Source of the DNA: Bacteroidales bacterium
Lineage (GTDB): Bacteria; Bacteroidota; Bacteroidia; Bacteroidales; Muribaculaceae
Reading direction: 5' to 3'
DNA: 32,130 nt
Assembly: GCA_004555955.1 (NCBI GenBank)
Contig: SFJG01000018.1
Coordinates: 1-32,130 of the forward strand
Positions 22,534 to 31,257 of the stretch are shown here, piece by piece. How positions within the stretch are numbered: position 1 is the stretch's first letter; each line of letters begins with the position of its first letter. The notes beneath the pieces are model-generated. The model was not told the DNA's origin. It saw nothing but the letters and a program-made list of their open reading frames with translations, and ran no database searches. A program made the position numbers and the translations under genes.

Positions 22534-23384
22534 AACGTACACTATTAATCGTAGCCGCATGTTCTATCCTCTTCTCGTGCGGTAACAATGGAAAAACCGA
22601 TGCGCAACTTCAACACGAAGCCGACTCGTTGAAACTCGAATCGACCGAAGCACAGCGCGACAGTCTGCTCTCGCTCGTTGGCGAAATCAGCGAAAGCCTT
22701 ACCGAGGTGAGCCGTATGGAGAACGTCATCACTTCGCCTGATTTCCAGAGCGAAACACCACAACAAAAGCGTCAGATTCTTGCCAACATTCAAGCGCTCC
22801 GCGACGAATTGCGCAATCGTCAAGACAAACTTACTCAACTCGAAGCTCGTCTGAAGAAGTCGAATAATTTCTCGAAGGAACTCGAAAGAACCATAGAGGC
22901 GCAAAAAACGCTCATCGCCGAGCAATCAGCAAAAATCGACCAACTCCAACAGCAACTCACACAAGCGAATGCCGAAATCGCAAACCTGAACGTGCGCGTC
23001 GACTCGCTCCACACCGAGGTGGCTACCGTTACCGAGCAAAAAGTGGCAGCCGAGCAACATTCGCAAGCTGTTACCAACGAGCTCAACACGTGCTTCTACG
23101 CTATGGGTTCTAAGTCGGAACTGAAAGCGCATAATTTGCTCGAAAAGAAATTCTTGGGTAAAACGAAGATTATGGAAGGTAATTTCGACCGCTCGTTCTT
23201 TACCAAAGCCGACAAGCGTACGCTTAAGTCTATCAACACCTACGCACCGAAAGCTAAAATCTTGACAAAGCAGCCGGTAAGTTCTTACGAAATCAACGAC
23301 GTCGGCGGCAACAAGGTTATCAACATTACCAATCCGACCCTCTTCTGGGAAAAATCCGATTTCTTGATTATTCAAATCAATTAG
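22530..23384 (+). CDS. Coiled-coil lipoprotein conserved in Bacteroidota
   Basis: The 284-residue product has a lipoprotein signal ending LFSC with lipidated C17. Residues about 30-180 are almost all helical heptads rich in Gln, Glu and Leu, for example QALRDELRNRQDKLTQLEAR and IDQLQQQLTQANAEIANLN, forming a long coiled coil. The last 95 residues form a small globular domain (CFYAMGSKSELKAHNLLEKK, then ILTKQPVSSYEINDV and KSDFLIIQIN). I know this layout from uncharacterised Bacteroidota lipoproteins but cannot name a function; an envelope-spanning spacer is possible. It is coupled to rsmI by ATGA overlap and followed by a terminator. Confidence 0.9.
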   Translation: MKRTLLIVAACSILFSCGNNGKTDAQLQHEADSLKLESTEAQRDSLLSLVGEISESLTEVSRMENVITSPDFQSETPQQKRQILANIQALRDELRNRQDKLTQLEARLKKSNNFSKELERTIEAQKTLIAEQSAKIDQLQQQLTQANAEIANLNVRVDSLHTEVATVTEQKVAAEQHSQAVTNELNTCFYAMGSKSELKAHNLLEKKFLGKTKIMEGNFDRSFFTKADKRTLKSINTYAPKAKILTKQPVSSYEINDVGGNKVINITNPTLFWEKSDFLIIQIN

Positions 23385-23394
23385 GAATAGATAA

Positions 23395-23432
23395 GAGGAG
23401 CGTTTATCGACTATCGATAGGCGCTCCTTTGT
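23395..23432 (+). terminator. Terminator after the coiled-coil lipoprotein gene
   Basis: GGAGCG (23397-23402) pairs with CGCTCC (23422-23427), and an inner TATCG/CGATA pair extends the stem; TTTG follows. It ends the unit that includes the Glu/Pro-repeat gene, rsmI and this lipoprotein. Confidence 0.75.
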
Positions 23433-23454
23433 TATTCGCCCTTTTTTATAAAAA

Positions 23455-23499
23455 CCAAGGCGTCAAATCCATTCGATGTGAAACGAATTGGGACGTTGG
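23455..23499. repeat. Imperfect 45-base inverted repeat upstream of the feoAB promoter
   Basis: Pairs in order: CCAA (23455-23458) with TTGG (23496-23499), CGTC (23461-23464) with GACG (23492-23495), CC (23469-23470) with GG (23490-23491) and ATTCG (23471-23475) with CGAAT (23484-23488). It lies between the previous terminator and the feoAB promoter, so it may act as DNA, perhaps as an operator region. It does not resemble a classical Fur box. Confidence 0.4.
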
Positions 23500-23520
23500 C
23501 GTGAAATTCCGCGCTATTAT

Positions 23521-23552
23521 TTTGTCGGTTCTGTCTTTATTCTGTAATTTTG
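23521..23552 (+). promoter_or_regulatory. Promoter of feoAB
   Basis: TTTG at 23521-23524, 20 bases, then TAATTTTG at 23545-23552. The ATG is at 23572, so the leader is only about 13 bases. Confidence 0.75.
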
Positions 23553-23571
23553 CTCTTGAAAGGACTTTTCG

Positions 23572-25986
23572 ATGAAATTATCTGAACTTAAAACAGGCGA
23601 AACGGGCATAATCGTGAAAATCACGGGCCACGGCTCTTTCCGTAAGCGAGTTATGGAAATGGGCTTCGTTAAGGGAAAAAAGATACATGTAGAACTTAAT
23701 GCGCCGCTTCACGACCCGATAAAATACCGCATTCTCGACTACGAAATCTCGCTACGACGTAACGAGGCGGAGCTTATTGAAGTTGTTGCCGACAATCACG
23801 ACTCTGCCACTGTCAGCACCGATGCCGCCCAAATTCGCGAAGACGATGGCGACTTTATCAAGGCTTTCGACCGCGAACGGCGTACAATCAACGTGGCGCT
23901 CATCGGTAATCCTAATTGCGGAAAGACGTCGCTTTTCAACGTAGCAAGCGGTGCTCACGAACATGTGGGTAACTATAGTGGGGTGACCGTTGATGCTAAA
24001 ACCGGTGAATTGGACTACAAGGGTTACCATTTTAACATTGTTGACCTGCCCGGCACGTATTCGCTTTCGGCGTATTCTGCCGAAGAACTCTATGTGCGCC
24101 GTTACCTCCACGACCAATTGCCCGACGTGGTTATCAACGTGCTCGATTCTACCAACCTTGAGCGCAATCTCTACCTTACTACCGAACTTATCGATATGGA
24201 CCGCAGTATGGTGGTTGCGCTAAATATGTATGACGAACTCGAGCGCTCGGGCGATAAGTTCGACTATGAGGCTATGGGGCGTATGATTGGTGTGCCGATG
24301 GTGCCGACAGTGTCGAAAACCGGTCGCGGCATCGACGAACTCTTCGACACGATTATCGAGGTCTACGAGGGTCGCAACGACGTGGTTCGCCATGTGCATA
24401 TTGCATTCACCAAGGACATAGAAAGCGCTGTCAAGGCTATTCAGACGGAACTGAAGAAGGAGCAAACACTCGATTTGCACTTCTCGGCACGTTATCTTTC
24501 TATTAAATTCCTCGAAGGCGATAAGGAAATTGTCAACCTCGTTAAGTCGCTGCCGCGCTACGATGAGATTCGTCGGCTTCGCGACCGCCTGGTGGCTGAA
24601 ATCGAAGAAATCCACGAGGAAGATATGGCGGCTATCATTGCCGGCGCCAAGTATGGATTCGTGTCGGGTGCGCTGCGCGAAACGCTTGTTCGTGACAATG
24701 ATAAGGACGAATTTAAGTCGAGTAGCCTGATTGATTCGGTTGTGACAAGTCGCATTTTCGGCTTCCCGATATTCTTCTTAATCATGTGGCTTATGTTTTG
24801 GGCGACGTTCGAAATCGGGCAATATCCGATGGATTGGATTGACCACCTCGTGCAGTGGATTGGCTCGGTGTTGAGCAACAGTCTGCCCGAAGGTCCGGTA
24901 AAAGATATGATTGTCGACGGCATAATCGGTGGCGTCGGCGGCGTGATTGTTTTTTTGCCCAACATTATGATTTTGTATGCGTTTATTTCTTTTCTGGAAG
25001 ATTCCGGCTATATGTCGCGCGCAGCGTTTATTATGGACCGCATAATGCACAAAATCGGGCTTCACGGCAAGTCGTTTATCCCGTTGATTATGGGCTTCGG
25101 CTGCAACGTGCCCGCCATCATTGCCACCCGTACCATCGAGAGCCGTAGCAGTCGGTTGATTACGATACTCATCAGTCCGTTTATGTCGTGTGGAGCGCGT
25201 CTGCCCATCTACTTGTTGCTGGCGGGTGCTTTCTTCCCGGAGCACGCCTCTGCCGTACTCTTTGGTATGTATGTGCTTGGAATCGCCGTGGCGGTTATTA
25301 CGGCAAAGTTGATGCGCCGCATTAAGTTTAAGGTCGACGAAACTCCTTTCGTTATGGAGTTGCCGCCTTATCGAGTGCCGACGCTCAAGGCTACGTTGCG
25401 CCACATGTGGGCGAAAGGCTACCAGTATCTGCGCAAGATGGGTGGCATCATTTTGGTGGCAAGTCTGTTGATTTGGGCGCTGAGCTACTTCCCGCGACCA
25501 ACCGAAGCGCAAATCGAACAGGCGCGCACCGAACTCGCCGGAACTGTCGTTAGTGCCGAGCAAGCCGAAAATTTTGCCCAAAGCGAAAACTCTTATCTGG
25601 GTCGCATCGGCAAGGCTGTTTCTCCAGTGTTCGAGCCTCTGGGCTTCAGTTGGAAGATGACCATCTCGCTCATTTCCGGTACGGTGGCAAAAGAAACCGT
25701 TGTATCGACGCTCGGCGTGCTCTATAGCGGTGATGCGGCTTCGTCGAACGAAGACCTCGGCAAACGTTTGCAAGCTCCTAACCCCAAAACCGGTGTGCCC
25801 GACTTCACGTCTGCTGTAGCATTGGCGTTTATGGCATTCGTGCTGCTCTATGTGCCTTGTATTGCAACGATTACCGCTATTGTGAAAGAATCCGGCAGCT
25901 GGAAGTACGGCGCTTTTACGTTCGTCTATAATACCGCTGTGGCTTGGATTATTGCTTTCATTGTCTACCAAATCGGCTCGCTGTAG
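23572..25986 (+). CDS. feoB: FeoA-FeoB fusion ferrous iron transporter
   Basis: This 804-residue protein imports Fe(II) across the inner membrane. Residues 1-75 are a FeoA SH3-like domain (MKLSELKTGETGIIVKITG, then VMEMGFVKGKKI). A linker leads to the FeoB G domain: G1 GNPNCGKTS (112-120), GVTVDAKTG, G3 DLPGTYSLS and G4 NMYD (218-221), then the helical GDI domain. The membrane part carries both conserved Gate segments, with MGFGCNVPAI and FMSCGARLPIY holding the conserved Cys residues, and FVLLYVPCIATI near the end. FeoA and FeoB are separate proteins in E. coli; fusion is common in Bacteroidota. It has its own promoter and a terminator, with no separate feoC. Confidence 0.96.
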   Translation: MKLSELKTGETGIIVKITGHGSFRKRVMEMGFVKGKKIHVELNAPLHDPIKYRILDYEISLRRNEAELIEVVADNHDSATVSTDAAQIREDDGDFIKAFDRERRTINVALIGNPNCGKTSLFNVASGAHEHVGNYSGVTVDAKTGELDYKGYHFNIVDLPGTYSLSAYSAEELYVRRYLHDQLPDVVINVLDSTNLERNLYLTTELIDMDRSMVVALNMYDELERSGDKFDYEAMGRMIGVPMVPTVSKTGRGIDELFDTIIEVYEGRNDVVRHVHIAFTKDIESAVKAIQTELKKEQTLDLHFSARYLSIKFLEGDKEIVNLVKSLPRYDEIRRLRDRLVAEIEEIHEEDMAAIIAGAKYGFVSGALRETLVRDNDKDEFKSSSLIDSVVTSRIFGFPIFFLIMWLMFWATFEIGQYPMDWIDHLVQWIGSVLSNSLPEGPVKDMIVDGIIGGVGGVIVFLPNIMILYAFISFLEDSGYMSRAAFIMDRIMHKIGLHGKSFIPLIMGFGCNVPAIIATRTIESRSSRLITILISPFMSCGARLPIYLLLAGAFFPEHASAVLFGMYVLGIAVAVITAKLMRRIKFKVDETPFVMELPPYRVPTLKATLRHMWAKGYQYLRKMGGIILVASLLIWALSYFPRPTEAQIEQARTELAGTVVSAEQAENFAQSENSYLGRIGKAVSPVFEPLGFSWKMTISLISGTVAKETVVSTLGVLYSGDAASSNEDLGKRLQAPNPKTGVPDFTSAVALAFMAFVLLYVPCIATITAIVKESGSWKYGAFTFVYNTAVAWIIAFIVYQIGSL

Positions 25987-26000
25987 TAGTATAATAGTTT

Positions 26001-26075
26001 AAGGAACGCGCTCTTAACCTTGTTTGTGAAATAAAAAAATGTGCAAATAAAGGTTAAAGCGTTTCTTTTTTGTAT
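26001..26075 (+). terminator. Terminator-like structure after feoAB
   Basis: AACGC (26005-26009) pairs with GCGTT (26059-26063) and TTAACCTT (26014-26021) with AAGGTTAA (26050-26057), around a 28-base loop, followed by TTTCTTTTTT. The large loop is unusual, but the stem and T-tract fit termination. Confidence 0.65.
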
Positions 26076-26084
26076 TCGAATTAG

Positions 26085-26115
26085 TATGTTTTTCATATTT
26101 TTTGTGATACATTTG
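26085..26115 (+). promoter_or_regulatory. Promoter of the propeller-amidase operon
   Basis: TATG at 26085-26088 (three of four bases of TTTG), 19 bases, then TACATTTG at 26108-26115. The ATG at 26202 follows after a leader of about 80 bases in which I see no clear structure. Confidence 0.7.
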
Positions 26116-26201
26116 CAAAAATATGTATGTTAAACCAATAAGTCTGCAATCCGTCTAATTCTGAATCAGAGTAATTAACAACCTTAATATAAAACAACCA
26201 T

Positions 26202-27125
26202 ATGAGAAAATTACTTTTTACTATTGCCGTATGCGTCGCCACAGTGGCATCAGCAGGGCAATTCAAGGTGACGGCGTTGAAGTCTGTCGACGTCAAAACC
26301 GAAAAGCCGACATTCCATCCTCGCTTTATGCCCGATGGAGAGACCTTGTTGGTCAGCTCCGAAAGCTATAGCGGACTTGGTCTGATTGACATCAAAACAG
26401 GTAGTTATAACCATTTGACCGACATGGTAGGTGCGGGCTACAAAGCCGCTATCTGCGATGACGGCAAAACTATCGTTACTCGCCAATTCAATTTCAACAC
26501 GATGCGCGAGTCGCTCTACACCCTCGACATTGCTACTCGTCAAACGACAGTGCTCGCCGACGACATCGAACACATCAACGCCGTGAAAGTTGAAGCCGGC
26601 GACGTTGAAATCAACAACAACGGCACTATTGTGCGCCGTAGCATCGCCACTCGTCAAAACAAGGCTGTCCCCACCGACGACGTTTTCGTGACGGAAGAAG
26701 ACCTTAAGATGGTGGTCTACAAAAACGGCGTGCGCACAGTGGTCGACCCGATGAGCACTCCCGAATACGATGCTCAATACACTTGGACAAGCCTTTCGCC
26801 CAACAAGAAGAAACTTCTCTTCGTTAGCGGCAACGATGCTTATACCTCCAACCTCGACGGAACAGGTATTGTGCGTTTGGGCGCAATTCACGCTCCAGTG
26901 TGGCGCGGCAACGACTATGTAGTCGCTATGGAAGACCATGACGACGGTCATATTTTCACCTCAAGCGACATCGTTATTGTTAGAGTCGACGGCGCAAACT
27001 ATCAGAAACTCGAAGGCGTTAAAGGCGAAATCAACATGTTCCCGAGTGTTTCGCCCGATGGTAGCAAGATTGCTTACCACAACGTCGACGGAAAGATTTA
27101 CGTTATGACAATTGGGGAGGAATAG
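26202..27125 (+). CDS. Secreted TolB-like beta-propeller protein
   Basis: The 307-residue product has a signal peptide (MRKLLFTIAVCVATVASA, cleavage after 18) and no lipobox. The mature part consists of WD40/PD40-like blades: FHPRFMPDGETLLVSSESY, YKAAICDDGKTIVTR, WTSLSPNKKKLLFVSG and a last MFPSVSPDGSKIAYHNVDGK, the typical TolB blade signature. It lies three bases upstream of the amidase gene in the same operon. A role in binding the amidase, a wall fragment or an envelope partner is plausible but not shown. It is not TolB itself: it is shorter, and no tol-pal genes are near. Confidence 0.85.
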   Translation: MRKLLFTIAVCVATVASAGQFKVTALKSVDVKTEKPTFHPRFMPDGETLLVSSESYSGLGLIDIKTGSYNHLTDMVGAGYKAAICDDGKTIVTRQFNFNTMRESLYTLDIATRQTTVLADDIEHINAVKVEAGDVEINNNGTIVRRSIATRQNKAVPTDDVFVTEEDLKMVVYKNGVRTVVDPMSTPEYDAQYTWTSLSPNKKKLLFVSGNDAYTSNLDGTGIVRLGAIHAPVWRGNDYVVAMEDHDDGHIFTSSDIVIVRVDGANYQKLEGVKGEINMFPSVSPDGSKIAYHNVDGKIYVMTIGEE

Positions 27126-27128
27126 GCT

Positions 27129-30100
27129 ATGAAGAAAATCAGTATATTGGCACTTTGTGTGCTTGGTCTGTCGCTTTGTGCAAATTCTGCCAACTTCGGC
27201 GGCAAGAAGTTCTATATCAACCCCGGACATGGCGGACACGATAGCGACGACCGCCCGACGGCTCTCCCGCTGAGTGTGCCTATGTTCTACGAGTCGGACG
27301 GTAACCTCGACCGCGGAAATCATCTATACAGCTTTTTCGTGAACAATGGCGGCCAAGCAAAGATGTCGCGTACGACCAACAACTCCAGCGACGACTTGGC
27401 GCTGTCGACAATCGCTTCATACGCAAACTCTTACGGCGGCTATTTTATTTCGCTGCACAGTAACGGCGCCAACGCAAGTGCCAACTACATTTGCGCAATG
27501 TTCCGTTCGCAAGGCAGCTCAACGTCGAACTCCAACGAGGCAATCGCCGGGTCGAAGGCGATGGCAACGGCTGCTGTAAACTGGCAAGATGCCGTTACAC
27601 TATCGAACCAAACTTACGAGACTCCGCGTACTTTTGCCGATTATCCTTTCTACGGCTATCACTTGGGCGTGCTCCGTACGAACAACTGTCCCGGTTATCT
27701 TATTGAGTCTTGGTTCCACGACTATCGTCCGGAAGCGCTTCGCATGAAGAGCACCGTATACAACAAAGTGTTGGCATGGCAAATCGCTCGCGCAGCCCTT
27801 CAAAGCCCCGGCGGTAGCGGTACGCTCCAAGCCGTTGTGCAAGGCGATATCCGCGACTTGTCGAAGTCGTGCGGCTACACAAACTATACAACTCGCGGTC
27901 GCGACCAGTATAAAGCCGTTAACGGTGCTACCGTTCAATTGCTCAACTCGTCAGGTGCCGTAGTTAGCTCAATGACTACCGACAACTGCGAGAACGGTTT
28001 CTACGCTTTCTTTATTGATTCGACCGGCACTTACACCATTAAGGTCTCTAAATCGGGCTACAAAACGGCTACAAAAACCGTCAACGTTTCCGCTCTCAGC
28101 ACTCAACAAATGTGCACATTCGACCTTACAGAAGGTGCAGACGAAGGCATCGCGGTAAGCCCGGCGGCTGTCGACTTCGGTAAAGTTACCATCGGTGCTC
28201 CTGCTTCGGCATCTGTCACTGTGACCGGTAACGGCCTTTCTTCCGCTATCTCGGCAAGCATTAACAACTCTGAATTCAGCCTCTCGACCTCATCGCTTGC
28301 TGCTTCGGGCGGTAAATTGACTATCACTTGCTCTCCCTCTTCGGCAGGTGCTAAGTCAGCAACTCTTACTCTCAAAAGCGGCTCATTCACAAAAACCGTG
28401 CTCGTTAACGCAAATGCTGTTAACCCGCCGTTGAAACTTACTGAAATCTGGAACTATAGCGAAACGTCGGGTAAAAATGCTTCGTGGACTTCCGACAAAG
28501 CGGCTATCCGTAACATGTGCTACGGCAACGGTAAACTCTTCGTTGTTAAGCCTTCCGCAGCCGAAATCCTCGTTGTCGACGCTCGCACTGCTCAACAAGT
28601 TGGTACTGTCAACACGACAGGCATCGATGGTGGTACTTTCAAGGTTATGGACGTTCAATTCGTCAACGGAAAATTGTTGGCAACCAACTTGGCAACGGCA
28701 ACCTCTCCGATATTGAAAGTCTATGTTTGGAACGACGGTTACGATGCCGCTCCCTCGGAATTGCTCAACACTACCGATTTGGCGGGCTTTTCACGTATCG
28801 GCGACACCTTCTCTGTGAAAGGCGACTTGACAAGCGGCGAACTCCTTTATGCTGCCGGCTCGAATTCGGAGGAGAACAAAATCGTCAAATATGCAATCTC
28901 TAACGGCGTTGCAAGCGCCACTCCGACAACGATTGTCATTACGGAAGGTACAGAAGGTATCAAACTTGGTTCGTCGCCTCGCGTTGTGGCTGACAGCAAA
29001 TCCAATAAATATTGGGTTAACGGACAGAACTACTATGCTTCGCTCGTCTCTGCCGAAGGTATGCTCGAATCGACTCTCAATAGTGCCGAACTCAAGAACG
29101 TTTACCAAGGTAACTCGTTTACTACTTTCGACTTCCGCGGTTCTTCTTATGGTGCGGCTCTGACCTACCTCCCGGCTGCCCAATCTGCGACAGGAGAAAC
29201 AATTACTGCCGGCCGTGCTATTCTATTCGATGGTACTAACGGTTGGGCAAGTGCCGAAAATATCGGTGAATATCCTGCTGCAGGTCTTGGCACTACCCGT
29301 AACACGTCGTTCAGCAGTAATATTTCTGTCAACGTAACCGGCGACGACTGCGTCGAAATGTGGGTGCTCGTCAACAACCAGGGCGTTGCCTACTATCGTT
29401 ACGGCGCGATTCCCGGTCCGACGGTTTCGGTTTCGGCTTCGTCGTTGAACTTCAACACTGAGGCTTACACTCCTGTAACCAAGACTGTGACAATCAGCGG
29501 TTCTAACCTCGAAGGCGACATCAACCTTGCTCTCTCGGGTGCTAATGCCGACCTCTTCTCGCTCAGCACATCGACTATTGAAAAGGCTGCCGGCTCGGCT
29601 ACAGTTACCATTACTTACAGCCCCGAAAGCGCAGGTACTCACACAGCTACCTTGACGGCTTCAAGTGCTAACGCTACGGGTGCTACTGTCGCTCTCACAG
29701 GTGCGGCTACGGCGAAAATGGATTTCGACGACAACGTAACAATGCTTACCGAAGGTTGGGTTTACAGCGCTACTAAGGGCAACACAGCCGATGCTTCGTG
29801 GCTCTCGCTCGCCGACCCGGCTTCGTCCGACATTGCTTACAATGCAGGCAAACTCTATGTGCTCAATGGCAAGCCTTATCTAACAGGTACGATTGCTGTC
29901 GTTGATGCAAAGACAGGTGCTAAAATCAAAGACCTTGACATGACCGGCGTTACCGGCGGTTGGAATTATTCGGCCGGCTTGGCAGTGCTTGGCGGTAAAC
30001 TTCTGCTCTCTAATGCAGCTCGCGCTACTGACAACTTCATAGTATATATTTGGGACGATGACAATTCGAAACCGCGCGTATTCCTTAACGTAGATGGCGC

Positions 30101-30947
30101 AGGTCACGGAAGTATCGATGTCGGCGACCGTCTCAACGTAGCTGGCGACTTGACTAACGGTAAAATTTTGGTTTCGAATTCAACTAAGATGCTTATCTAT
30201 CCGGTGACAAACGGCACCGCGTCAACAGCCTATCAAACCGTTACATTCGGAAAAACGCTCGGCTCTCACAGAGCAATGGTCGACATTACAGCCAATGCTG
30301 ACGGCACATATTGGGTAACGGCAAAAGATACTCCTCCTACGCGCGTTGCAGCCGATGGTACTATCCTTGAAACTGTAGAAACTTCTTATGCTAACGTCTA
30401 TGCTACGGGTGCGGAATTTATCGATTTCGGTACTCGTAAGTATATGGCGGCTATGACATACCTTAATAAGGCCGGTGGAACGACTCTTGCAGATGGCGCT
30501 TTGACATTCACCGACATTACCGATGGTATTAATATCAATACTCCGCAAATCTATCCCCAAGACTCCAACGGCACTGCTTTAGGTCTTGGCTCGACACGCA
30601 ACACGCGCCACTATTGTCCGATAGTATATGCTGTCGAAGATAATACTCTTAATATTTGGGCATTGAGTGGATACCAAGGTATTGGTTACTGGTATTACAA
30701 CGGCGAAAAGAAGTCGGCTGTTGAGGCAATCAGCGCCGGTGCAATGCGAATCGGCTATAACGGACGCGAAGTCAGCGTAACGGGTGCCGACGCAGCACGC
30801 ATCAGCGTATACTCGACCTCCGGCGCAATGGTAGCCGACGAACGCGGCGAAAATACGCTCAACGTATCGCTGCTCGCCCGCGGCGTCTACATCGTCCGCG
30901 CCCTCGACCGCCAAGGCAATGTAGTAACAAGCAAGATTATGAGATAA
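27129..30947 (+). CDS. Secreted N-acetylmuramoyl-L-alanine amidase with duplicated propeller modules
   Basis: The 1272-residue protein starts with a signal peptide (cleavage near residue 20). Residues about 25-225 form an Amidase_3 domain: zinc ligands H34 (NPGHGGHD), E55 (FYESDGN) and H110 (ISLHSNG), and catalytic E193 (GYLIESWFHDYR). Residues about 233-335 resemble a carboxypeptidase regulatory-like domain. An Ig-like domain (340-430) and propeller-like module (434-762) follow, then a second copy of both (765-860 and 868-1192). The C-terminal 70 residues (REVSVTGADAARISVYSTSG, then RGVYIVRALDRQGNVV) resemble a type IX sorting domain. It cuts the bond between MurNAc and the stem peptide. It shares an operon with the upstream propeller protein. 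Confidence 0.92.
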   Translation: MKKISILALCVLGLSLCANSANFGGKKFYINPGHGGHDSDDRPTALPLSVPMFYESDGNLDRGNHLYSFFVNNGGQAKMSRTTNNSSDDLALSTIASYANSYGGYFISLHSNGANASANYICAMFRSQGSSTSNSNEAIAGSKAMATAAVNWQDAVTLSNQTYETPRTFADYPFYGYHLGVLRTNNCPGYLIESWFHDYRPEALRMKSTVYNKVLAWQIARAALQSPGGSGTLQAVVQGDIRDLSKSCGYTNYTTRGRDQYKAVNGATVQLLNSSGAVVSSMTTDNCENGFYAFFIDSTGTYTIKVSKSGYKTATKTVNVSALSTQQMCTFDLTEGADEGIAVSPAAVDFGKVTIGAPASASVTVTGNGLSSAISASINNSEFSLSTSSLAASGGKLTITCSPSSAGAKSATLTLKSGSFTKTVLVNANAVNPPLKLTEIWNYSETSGKNASWTSDKAAIRNMCYGNGKLFVVKPSAAEILVVDARTAQQVGTVNTTGIDGGTFKVMDVQFVNGKLLATNLATATSPILKVYVWNDGYDAAPSELLNTTDLAGFSRIGDTFSVKGDLTSGELLYAAGSNSEENKIVKYAISNGVASATPTTIVITEGTEGIKLGSSPRVVADSKSNKYWVNGQNYYASLVSAEGMLESTLNSAELKNVYQGNSFTTFDFRGSSYGAALTYLPAAQSATGETITAGRAILFDGTNGWASAENIGEYPAAGLGTTRNTSFSSNISVNVTGDDCVEMWVLVNNQGVAYYRYGAIPGPTVSVSASSLNFNTEAYTPVTKTVTISGSNLEGDINLALSGANADLFSLSTSTIEKAAGSATVTITYSPESAGTHTATLTASSANATGATVALTGAATAKMDFDDNVTMLTEGWVYSATKGNTADASWLSLADPASSDIAYNAGKLYVLNGKPYLTGTIAVVDAKTGAKIKDLDMTGVTGGWNYSAGLAVLGGKLLLSNAARATDNFIVYIWDDDNSKPRVFLNVDGAGHGSIDVGDRLNVAGDLTNGKILVSNSTKMLIYPVTNGTASTAYQTVTFGKTLGSHRAMVDITANADGTYWVTAKDTPPTRVAADGTILETVETSYANVYATGAEFIDFGTRKYMAAMTYLNKAGGTTLADGALTFTDITDGININTPQIYPQDSNGTALGLGSTRNTRHYCPIVYAVEDNTLNIWALSGYQGIGYWYYNGEKKSAVEAISAGAMRIGYNGREVSVTGADAARISVYSTSGAMVADERGENTLNVSLLARGVYIVRALDRQGNVVTSKIMR

Positions 30948-30952
30948 TCTTA

Positions 30953-30981
30953 GGTAAGAGTGGAGAGGTAAGAGGTAAGAG
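30953..30981 (+). repeat. Short direct repeats GGTAAGAG (three copies)
   Basis: GGTAAGAG occurs at 30953-30960, 30967-30974 and 30974-30981, the last two sharing one base. They lie just after the amidase stop. The function is unknown; such short repeats may be slippage products. Confidence 0.7.
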
Positions 30982-31011
30982 TAGCCTCGACCCTCCTCAA
31001 ATCATACCATA

Positions 31012-31052
31012 AAAAAACAGAGCATCTGCAAAGCGCAGGTGCTCTATTTTTG
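31012..31052 (+). terminator. Rho-independent terminator after the amidase gene
   Basis: AGAGCATCTGC (31019-31029) pairs with GCAGGTGCTCT (31035-31045) with one G-U pair, a five-base loop and ATTTTTG after it. The run of seven A residues before the stem would allow termination on the other strand as well. Confidence 0.9.
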
Positions 31053-31090
31053 TGTATTTACGATGGGGCGGGTGGAATCGCCACTTGGAG

Positions 31091-31159
31091 CGCTTTCCTA
31101 ACCCAACTTTCACCCCAGGGGATGAGTTCCTGTTCTTGGTTAGGCTTTTAGTGAAAGCG
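31091..31159. other. Intergenic structured element with alternative pairings
   Basis: CGCTTT (31091-31096) can pair with AAAGCG (31154-31159), and the adjacent CCTAACC (31097-31103) with GGTTAGG (31138-31144). Alternatively CTTTCAC (31107-31113) can pair with GTGAAAG (31151-31157), which excludes the first fold. The element lies between the amidase terminator and the promoter of the next gene, in 150 bases that encode no convincing protein. Confidence 0.4.
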
Positions 31160-31206
31160 TGTATCGAAATACCGCCGGTGATGCCGTTCGCCCAAATAGC
31201 TCTAAA

Positions 31207-31238
31207 TTTGTTTATATCTAAATAATTATCTAACTTTG
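31207..31238 (+). promoter_or_regulatory. Promoter of the AT-rich lipoprotein gene
   Basis: TTTG at 31207-31210, 20 bases, then TAACTTTG at 31231-31238, 19 bases before the ATG at 31258. Confidence 0.75.
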
Positions 31239-31257
31239 TATAAAATATTTATGAAAC

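Noticed and set aside
24778..25971. 397-codon open frame antisense to feoB
   Set aside because: Arg/His/Gln-rich shadow of the membrane part of feoB with no promoter or conserved motif.
26202..27125. Identification as TolB of a Tol-Pal system
   Set aside because: The protein has TolB-like blades but is too short for full TolB, and no tolA, tolQ, tolR or pal gene is near; the amidase partner suggests a different role.
31091..31159. Integron attC site
   Set aside because: GTTAGGC fits one core half, but the opposite half reads TCCTAAC rather than the expected form, and no integrase or gene cassette structure is visible.
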